In this document: piece after piece, positions 58,575 to 64,000 of the stretch
Layout: each line of letters begins with the position of its first letter
Position numbering within the stretch: position 1 is the first letter of the stretch
Source of the DNA: Ideonella oryzae
GTDB taxonomy: Bacteria > Pseudomonadota > Gammaproteobacteria > Burkholderiales > Burkholderiaceae_C
Assembly: GCF_024055665.1 (NCBI RefSeq)
Contig: NZ_JAMXMC010000004.1
Span: 186,001 to 250,000 of the forward strand
Direction of reading: 5' to 3'
DNA length: 64,000 bases
The notes under the pieces: model-generated
The model's input: the letters and a program-made list of their open reading frames with translations, nothing else
Told to the model about the DNA's origin: nothing
Databases searched by the model: none
Position numbers and translations under genes: made by a program

Positions 58575-58945
58575 TGGTGGAGCCGGGGGGAATTGAACCC
58601 CCGTCCGCAAGCCATCGCCAGGTAGATCTACATGTTTAGCTGACTGATTTGATTCTCGTACCCCCGGTCGCGCAGCAGCACGCTACCGGTGACACCAGCC
58701 ACTTGATCTCGTCTCCTGATGCATGGCCAATCAGGAAACCAGCCCATGTGAATGACCTCTCAGCGCTTGCCTTGCGGCTCACGCCCGGCCCATGGGCCAA
58801 CCGTTGAGAGGCTCACCGGTGTTTAAGCGGCGAGGGCGAAACGTTCGTCGTTCGCAGTTACTTGTTTCCAGTGGTTTTACGAGCGAACTGGTGCTCGACA
58901 TGCACTATCCCGACTCCGCACCCACGTCGAAACCAGATCGGCCCC
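58575..58945 (-). ncRNA. ssrA: tmRNA (ssrA), tag ANDERFALAA
   Basis: The minus-strand RNA has GGGGCCG at its 5' end pairing with CGGCTCC before the encoded ACCA 3' end, and a T arm GGTTCAATTCC. The tRNA-like halves enclose the mRNA-like region. The resume codon is GCG and the short frame at 58855-58823 encodes ANDERFALAA followed by TAA. This is the beta-proteobacterial proteolysis tag read by ClpXP and ClpAP. Length is about 371 bases, within the usual range for one-piece tmRNA. No second tRNA gene is near. Confidence 0.96.
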
Positions 58946-58960
58946 AGGATAGAGCGTAGT

Positions 58961-59623
58961 TTAGGCCAGATTCAGCCAGTTCAAGAGGTCCTGTGGCGTT
59001 TCGATGACCACATCGGCGCCCCACTCGCCCACGGCCGCGCCCAGGCCCAGGTAACCCCAGGTGACGGCGACGGTGCGCATGCCCGCCGCCCGCCCGGCCT
59101 GCACATCCCGCAGATCGTCGCCCACATAGACGCACTCGCTGGCAGCCACACCCAGGCGCGAAGCCGCTTCCAGCAGTGGTGCCGGGTGAGGCTTGGCATG
59201 GGCAGTGGTATCCCCGCAGACCAGCACGGCGCTGCGCTGGGCCAGGCCCAGCCCCTGCACCACCGGCTCCGCATAGCGGGTGGCCTTGTTGGTCACGATA
59301 CCCCAGGGCAGGCCGCGCAAGGCCAGCTCATCCAGCAACCAGGCCGACTGGTCGAACACACGAGTCTGATCCAGAAGCCGCCCCTGATACTCGGCCAGGA
59401 ACGCCTCCTTGAGTTCTTCAAACCCGTCGTCTCCGGGTTGGAGGCCAAAACCCGCACCCACCATCCCCCGCGCACCGCTGCCCACCAGGGGACGCAAGGT
59501 GGCGTAGGGCAGCGAGGACAGGCCCTGCCGCTGCCGGAGACGGTTGAGGGCTCCAGCCAGATCCGGCGCGCTGTCGATCAAGGTGCCGTCCAGATCGAAC
59601 AGCAGTGCGGCGCAGGCCTTCAT
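58961..59623 (-). CDS. gph: Phosphoglycolate phosphatase, HAD family
   Basis: The 220-residue protein removes phosphate from 2-phosphoglycolate, a product of DNA 3'-end repair and of Rubisco oxygenation. HAD motif I is LLFDLDGTLIDSAPDL, motif II IVTNKATRYAEP, motif III AHAKPHPAPLL and motif IV VYVGDDLRDVQAG. A cap domain lies between motif I and II. The ATG at 59623 overlaps the ubiG stop (ATGA), which fixes the start and couples the two genes. The linkage ubiG-gph is common in Burkholderiales. Confidence 0.93.
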   Translation of the reverse strand: MKACAALLFDLDGTLIDSAPDLAGALNRLRQRQGLSSLPYATLRPLVGSGARGMVGAGFGLQPGDDGFEELKEAFLAEYQGRLLDQTRVFDQSAWLLDELALRGLPWGIVTNKATRYAEPVVQGLGLAQRSAVLVCGDTTAHAKPHPAPLLEAASRLGVAASECVYVGDDLRDVQAGRAAGMRTVAVTWGYLGLGAAVGEWGADVVIETPQDLLNWLNLA

Positions 59624-60321
59624 GCGCTCTTGCGGCAAGCCACCAGGTAGTTGACCGAGGTGTCAGACGACAACCAGTAGCGCTTGCTCAGGGGGTTGTA
59701 TTCCATGCCTTTGAACCCCTCGACGGAGAGGCCGGCCGAGCGGATATGCGCCGACAACTCGCTGGGCTTGATGAAGCGCGCGTACTCGTGGGTGCCCTTG
59801 GGCAGCAGCTTGAGCAGATGTTCAGCCCCAACGATGGCGAAGAGGAAGGCCTTGGGGTTGCGGTTGAGCGTGGAGAAGAACACCCAGCCCCCCGGGCGAA
59901 CGAGCTGCGCACAGGCACGGACGACCGAGGCTGGATCCGGCACATGCTCCAGCATCTCCATGCACGTCACCACATCGAAGCTCTCTGGCCGCTCGGCAGC
60001 CAGGTCTTCCACAGCCACCTCCCGGTAAGCCAGGTTCTCGACACCGGCCTCCAGCGCATGCAACTGGGCGACCTTCAAAGGCTTGGCCGAGAGATCAATG
60101 CCCAGGACCTTGGCTTTGCGGCGGGCCATCGACTCGGCCAGGATGCCGCCGCCACAGCCCACGTCCAGCACCTCGGCCTCTTCCAGTCGAGCCTGGGAGG
60201 CGATCCAGTCCAGACGCAAGGGATTGATCTGATGGAGGGGGGCAAATTCGCCTTCGGCGTCCCACCAGCGATGGGCCAATTCACCGAATTTGTCGAGTTC
60301 TTGGGGGTCTGCGTTCACCAT
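59620..60321 (-). CDS. ubiG: Ubiquinone biosynthesis O-methyltransferase UbiG
   Basis: UbiG carries out the two O-methylations of ubiquinone synthesis using S-adenosylmethionine. The 233-residue protein has the family N terminus ELDKFGELAHRWWDAEGEFA, the SAM-binding VLDVGCGGGILAESMA, and DVVTCMEMLEHVPDPASVV. The ATG at 60321 is used; upstream sequence up to the ompA terminator is unconserved. Coupled to gph. ompA lies upstream on the same strand but is separated by a terminator. Confidence 0.96.
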   Translation of the reverse strand: MVNADPQELDKFGELAHRWWDAEGEFAPLHQINPLRLDWIASQARLEEAEVLDVGCGGGILAESMARRKAKVLGIDLSAKPLKVAQLHALEAGVENLAYREVAVEDLAAERPESFDVVTCMEMLEHVPDPASVVRACAQLVRPGGWVFFSTLNRNPKAFLFAIVGAEHLLKLLPKGTHEYARFIKPSELSAHIRSAGLSVEGFKGMEYNPLSKRYWLSSDTSVNYLVACRKSA

Positions 60322-60348
60322 GTGCGTGATGTTAGCGGCAGAAAAGAA

Positions 60349-60372
60349 AAAACCCCGCCAAGGCGGGGTTTT
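60349..60372 (-). terminator. Terminator after ompA
   Basis: AAAACCCCGCC and GGCGGGGTTTT form an eleven-base stem with a minimal loop, followed on the minus strand by a TTTTCTTTTC stretch. It closes the ompA transcript before ubiG-gph. Confidence 0.9.
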
Positions 60373-60391
60373 GAGCATCAGCCGAGGCTGA

Positions 60392-61039
60392 TTACTTGGC
60401 GCGGGTACCGACCACTTCGATTTCCACGCGGCGGTTCTTGGCGCGGCCTTCGGCGGTCTTGTTGGAGGCCACGGGCTGCTTTTCGCCCTTGCCTTCGGTG
60501 TACACGCGGGTCTTCTCGATGCCCTTGCTCACCAGGTAAGCCTTGACGGAGTCAGCACGCTTGACCGACAGCTTCTGGTTGTAGGCGTCCGAGCCAACGC
60601 TGTCGGTGTGACCGACGGCGATGATGACTTCCAGGTTCATGCCGGAGGTCTTGGAAACCAGGTCGTCCAGCTTTTCCTTGGCGGCCGGCTTCAGGGTCGC
60701 CTTGTCAAAGTCGAAGAAGGCGTCAGCAGCGTAGGTCACCTTCTCGCTGGTCGGGGCGGCAGGCACCGCAGCGGGAGCGGGAGCCGGGGCCGGAGCCGGA
60801 GCAGCCGCAGGGGCGGGAGCCGGAGCGGGAGCGGCCGGAGCAGGCACGCCATCGCAACCCTGAACGCCGGTGGCCGGGGTCCAGTTGCTGTCACGCCAGC
60901 ACAGTTCGTTGGTGCCGTTCTTCCAAACGGTGCCGTCCGTAGCGCGCCAGTTGTCGACCGACTGGGCCAGAGCGCTCGACAGGGGAGCGGCAAGCGCAGC
61001 GGCTGCAAACAGCATCGCCACCTTGTTCAGTTTCTTCAT
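60392..61039 (-). CDS. ompA: OmpA-family outer-membrane protein
   Basis: The 215-residue protein has a signal peptide (ending PLSSALAQ) and a short N-terminal domain with two Cys residues (NELCWRDSNW and GVQGCDG). An alternating Ala-Pro linker of about 30 residues follows (repeated PAPAPA). The C-terminal OmpA peptidoglycan-binding domain has FFDFDKATLKPAAKEKLDDL, IAVGHTDSVGSDAYN and RAKNRRVEIEVVG. This short Burkholderiales OmpA lacks the eight-stranded barrel of the enteric protein. AGGAG six bases from the ATG gives a strong start. It is divergent from gyrA. Confidence 0.93.
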   Translation of the reverse strand: MKKLNKVAMLFAAAALAAPLSSALAQSVDNWRATDGTVWKNGTNELCWRDSNWTPATGVQGCDGVPAPAAPAPAPAPAAAPAPAPAPAPAAVPAAPTSEKVTYAADAFFDFDKATLKPAAKEKLDDLVSKTSGMNLEVIIAVGHTDSVGSDAYNQKLSVKRADSVKAYLVSKGIEKTRVYTEGKGEKQPVASNKTAEGRAKNRRVEIEVVGTRAK

Positions 61040-61312
61040 GATTCTCCTCTCAAGGAAAGCCGCAGGTTGTCTGCGATATGTCCAAATCGGAAGCGAGATA
61101 AACGACAGGCAGCCCAAGGAAAGGACCTGCTTGCCATCGACGACTGATTGTGCCATAGGGCGTCCGATTGCCCGTATTGTGTGCCAGGGCCCGCCCAAAG
61201 CGACCGCTCTTGTTGCTCCAGAGCCACAAGAGCCCCGGTTTAGAATCGGCCGTTCGACCTGCTGCGCCCACCCCCCTGTGGCGCCCTTCTGGCTTCGCGT
61301 CCCGCCCTCTCC

Positions 61313-63943
61313 ATGACTTCATTCGCCAAGGAAACCCTGCCCATCAGCCTCGAGGAGGAGATGCGGCGTTCGTATCTGGACTACGCGATGAGCGTCATCG
61401 TCGGGCGCGCCCTGCCCGACGCACGCGACGGGCTGAAGCCGGTGCACCGGCGCGTGCTGTTCGCAATGAACGAGATGGGCAACACCTACAACGCCAAGTA
61501 CCGGAAGAGTGCTCAGGCCGTGGGTGAGACCATGGGTAAGTACCATCCGCACGGTGACTCGGCCATTTACGACACGATCGTGCGCATGGCCCAGGACTTC
61601 TCGCTGCGCCACATGCTGATTGATGGCCAAGGCAACTTCGGCTCTATCGATGGCGACAACGCGGCGGCCATGCGGTACACCGAAATTCGCCTGGCAAAGA
61701 TCTCAAATGAGATGCTTTCCGACATCGACAAGGAAACCGTCGATTTCGGGCCAAACTATGACGGCAGCCTTCAAGAGCCGATGGTGCTGCCAGCGCGTCT
61801 GCCCAATTTGCTGGTCAATGGCTCGGCCGGTATTGCGGTGGGCATGGCCACCAATATCCCGCCACACAACCTCAATGAGGTGGTGGATGCCTGCCTGCAC
61901 CTGCTGAAGGCGCCGGAAGCCACGCTGGAGCAGTTGATGGAGATCATCCCGGCGCCGGACTTCCCGACCGCCGGCATCATCTATGGCGTCAATGGCGTGC
62001 GCGAGGGCTACCGCACCGGCCGCGGCAAGGTCGTCATGCGCGCCAAGGTCCACTTCGAGGACATCGACTGCGGCCAGCGCCAAGCGATCATCGTTGACGA
62101 GATTCCCTATCAGGTCAACAAGAAGACGCTCCTGGAACGCATCGCCGAGCTGGTGCACGAGAAGAAGCTCGAGGGCATCAGCCACATCCAGGACGAGTCC
62201 GACAAGTCCGGCATGCGGGTGGTGATCGAGCTCAAGCGCGGCGAAGTGCCCGAGGTGGTGCTCAACAACCTGTACAAGCAGACCCAGCTGCAGGATACCT
62301 TCGGCATCAACATGGTGGCGCTGATGGATGGCCAGCCCAAGCTGTGCAACCTCAAGCAGCTGCTGGAGATCTTCCTGGAGCACCGCCGCGAGGTGGTGAC
62401 CCGGCGCACCGTCTACGAACTGCGCAAGGCCCGCGAGCGCGGCCATGTGCTGGAAGGCCTGGCCGTCGCGCTGGCCAACATCGACGAATTCATCCGCATC
62501 ATCAAGGAATCGCCCACCCCGCCGGTGGCCAAGCTGGCCCTGATGCAGCAGAGCTGGGACTCTTCGCTGGTGCGTGAGATGCTCTCGCGCGCCGAGGGCG
62601 AAAACCCCGGTGGCGCCGCGGCGTACCGCCCGGAAGGCCTGCCAATGCAGCTCGGCATGCAGCCCGACGGTCTGTACCGCCTTTCCGAGGACCAGGCCGG
62701 CGAGATTCTGCAGATGCGTCTGCAGCGCCTGACGGGCCTGGAGCAGGACAAGATCATCGGCGAGTACCGCGAGGTGATGGCCCAGATCGCCGACCTGCTG
62801 GACATCCTGTCCAAGCCGGCGCGGGTGACGACGATCATCAGCGACGAACTGGTCGCCCTGCGCCAGGAATTCGGTCAAACCAAGGTCGGCGCACGCCGCT
62901 CGGTGGTCGAACACAACGTGCAGGAACTGGGCACCGAGGATCTGATCACGCCCACCGACATGGTGGTGACACTCAGCCACACCGGCTACATCAAGAGCCA
63001 GCCGCTGGCCGAATACCGCGCCCAGCGCCGTGGCGGCCGCGGCAAGCAGGCCACCGCCACCAAGGAAGACGACTGGGTCGACCAGCTCTTCATCGCCAAC
63101 ACCCATGACTGGATCCTGTGCTTCAGCGATCTGGGACGGGTGTACTGGCTCAAGGTCTGGGAGGTGCCGCAGGGCGGCCGCGCCAGCCGTGGCAAGCCCA
63201 TCGTCAACATGTTCCCGCTGCAACCGGGCGAGAAGGTGACCGTGGTGCTGCCGCTGACCGGCGAGTTCCGCAGCTTCCCCGAAGATCACTACGTCTTCAT
63301 GGCCACCAAGATGGGCACGGTCAAGAAGACGCCGCTGAACGATTTCAGCAACCCGCGCAAGGCCGGCATCATCGCGGTGGGCCTGGACGAGGGAGACTTC
63401 CTGATCGGTGCCGCACTGACGGACGGCAAGCACGACGTCATGCTCTTCAGCGACAGCGGCAAGGCCGTGCGCTTTGACGAGGACGATGTGCGCCCGATGG
63501 GCCGCAGCGCCCGCGGCGTGCGCGGCATGATGCTGGAAGACGGCCAGTCGCTGATCGCGATGCTGGTGGCCGAGGACGAAACCCAGTCCGTGCTGACCGC
63601 CACCGAGAACGGCTTCGGCAAGCGCACCTCCATCGTCGAGTACACCCGCCACGGCCGTGGCACCAAGGGGATGATCGCCATCCAGCAGAGCGAGCGCAAC
63701 GGCAAGGTCGTGGCCGCCACGCTGGTGCGGCCGGAGGACGAGATCATGCTGATCACCGACAAGGGCGTGCTGGTGCGCACCCGCGTCGCCGAAATCCGCG
63801 AGCTGGGCCGCGCCACGCAGGGGGTCACGCTGATCGCCCTGGACGACGGCGCCAAGCTGAGCGGCCTGCAACGCATCGTCGAAAACGATGCAGGCGCCGC
63901 CGATGGCGACGCGAACGGTTCGACCGAGGACACTGCTGAATGA
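61313..63943 (+). CDS. gyrA: DNA gyrase subunit A
   Basis: GyrA forms the cleavage-reunion part of gyrase, which introduces negative supercoils. The 876-residue protein begins FAKETLPISLEEEMRRSYLD. It shows the quinolone-resistance region GKYHPHGDSAIYDTIVRMAQ with a wild-type-like Ser/Asp pair position (GDSA.YD), and the active-site Tyr in AAMRYTEIRL. The C-terminal beta-pinwheel has the GyrA box near QRRGGRGK. The stop overlaps the next start (ATGA). A TAGAAT hexamer 67 bases upstream may be its -10 box. Confidence 0.98.
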   Translation: MTSFAKETLPISLEEEMRRSYLDYAMSVIVGRALPDARDGLKPVHRRVLFAMNEMGNTYNAKYRKSAQAVGETMGKYHPHGDSAIYDTIVRMAQDFSLRHMLIDGQGNFGSIDGDNAAAMRYTEIRLAKISNEMLSDIDKETVDFGPNYDGSLQEPMVLPARLPNLLVNGSAGIAVGMATNIPPHNLNEVVDACLHLLKAPEATLEQLMEIIPAPDFPTAGIIYGVNGVREGYRTGRGKVVMRAKVHFEDIDCGQRQAIIVDEIPYQVNKKTLLERIAELVHEKKLEGISHIQDESDKSGMRVVIELKRGEVPEVVLNNLYKQTQLQDTFGINMVALMDGQPKLCNLKQLLEIFLEHRREVVTRRTVYELRKARERGHVLEGLAVALANIDEFIRIIKESPTPPVAKLALMQQSWDSSLVREMLSRAEGENPGGAAAYRPEGLPMQLGMQPDGLYRLSEDQAGEILQMRLQRLTGLEQDKIIGEYREVMAQIADLLDILSKPARVTTIISDELVALRQEFGQTKVGARRSVVEHNVQELGTEDLITPTDMVVTLSHTGYIKSQPLAEYRAQRRGGRGKQATATKEDDWVDQLFIANTHDWILCFSDLGRVYWLKVWEVPQGGRASRGKPIVNMFPLQPGEKVTVVLPLTGEFRSFPEDHYVFMATKMGTVKKTPLNDFSNPRKAGIIAVGLDEGDFLIGAALTDGKHDVMLFSDSGKAVRFDEDDVRPMGRSARGVRGMMLEDGQSLIAMLVAEDETQSVLTATENGFGKRTSIVEYTRHGRGTKGMIAIQQSERNGKVVAATLVRPEDEIMLITDKGVLVRTRVAEIRELGRATQGVTLIALDDGAKLSGLQRIVENDAGAADGDANGSTEDTAE

Positions 63944-64000
63944 CTCCCAAGATGACCCGCTGGACCGTGGCCCTGGCCGCCAGCCTGCTGCTGACCGGCC
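63940..64000 (+). CDS. Start of an exported protein downstream of gyrA (partial)
   Basis: Only 20 residues are visible, MTPKMTRWTVALAASLLLTG, a typical signal peptide that may be a lipoprotein signal. The ATG overlaps the gyrA stop by four bases, so it is translationally coupled to gyrA. The window ends before any domain; no function can be given. An internal Met5 is an alternative start. Confidence 0.65.
   Translation, partial: MTPKMTRWTVALAASLLLTG

Noticed and set aside
58575-58945. A tRNA gene at the 3' end of this region
   Set aside because: The T arm and CCA end belong to the tmRNA; the 5' half pairs 371 bases away and the tag frame lies between.
60740-60850. Short tandem repeats in ompA as a mobile or CRISPR-like repeat
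   Set aside because: They encode the alternating Ala-Pro linker between the N-terminal and OmpA domains and stay in frame.
61213-61246. Full sigma-70 promoter for gyrA (TTGCTC and TAGAAT)
   Set aside because: The hexamers are 22 bases apart, too far for a normal promoter; only the TAGAAT is mentioned as a possible -10.
61703-63871. 722-codon open frame antisense to gyrA
   Set aside because: Shadow of gyrA with no recognisable domain and strong His/Val/Gln bias.

Overview
The window is a gene-dense, high-GC piece of a betaproteobacterial chromosome, most likely from the Burkholderiales (Leptothrix/Rubrivivax/Ideonella/Roseateles-type lineages). Pointers to this are the tmRNA tag ANDERFALAA, a Burkholderiales-type trimeric porin, a beta-proteobacterial proteasome-like peptidase, and the ubiG-gph block beside ompA and gyrA. 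The genus is an inference. I see no insertion sequence, prophage, CRISPR array or ordinary tRNA gene. No gap between genes reaches 300 bases.

Layout. 1-7841 (minus): an operon for membrane-bound formate dehydrogenase and selenocysteine use, fdoG-fdoH-fdoI-fdhE-selA-selB. fdoG is read through an in-frame UGA followed by a clear bacterial SECIS hairpin. 8031-12267 (plus): mutS, an Anbu/BPH proteasome-like peptidase overlapping the mutS stop, and an alpha/beta hydrolase. 12403-17962 (plus): pyrG, kdsA, eno, ftsB, pnuC and a nicotinamide riboside kinase-like ATPase. 17981-28354: hslO, a DUF455 ferritin-like gene, two parts of an amino-acid ABC importer, marC, a porin, xerD, an AEC carrier, queG, tsaE and an amidase. 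28377-35078: a pabB-pabC fusion, dedA, nicking-type mutL, an rluF-like pseudouridine synthase and miaA.

35122-44709: an oxygen-binding di-iron (ODP-like) metallo-beta-lactamase-fold protein faces a membrane protein with a degenerate GGDEF domain that keeps its I-site. A marR-nodT-emrA-emrB efflux operon, an OmpA-like lipoprotein, thyA-folA and a DUF4337 gene follow. 44723-53435: a large HAMP-PAS-GGDEF-EAL protein, xth, and the nitrogen block glnA - small secreted protein - ntrB - ntrC. Upstream of glnA I find a sigma-54-type promoter and two NtrC-like half-palindromic sites. 53729-64000: a CinA/MoaB-like protein, an EI24 membrane protein, an AIM24-family protein, an unrecognised membrane-anchored protein paired with a secreted pectinacetylesterase-family hydrolase, ssrA (tmRNA), gph-ubiG, ompA, gyrA and the start of a further exported protein.

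Most of the window is core chromosome. The points most worth a second look are the compact selenoprotein operon, translational coupling of mutS to a proteasome-like peptidase, the ODP/degenerate-GGDEF pair, the glnA enhancer region with a secreted-protein gene inside the Ntr operon, and the unknown protein plus esterase pair. I found no clear new defence or mobile system.
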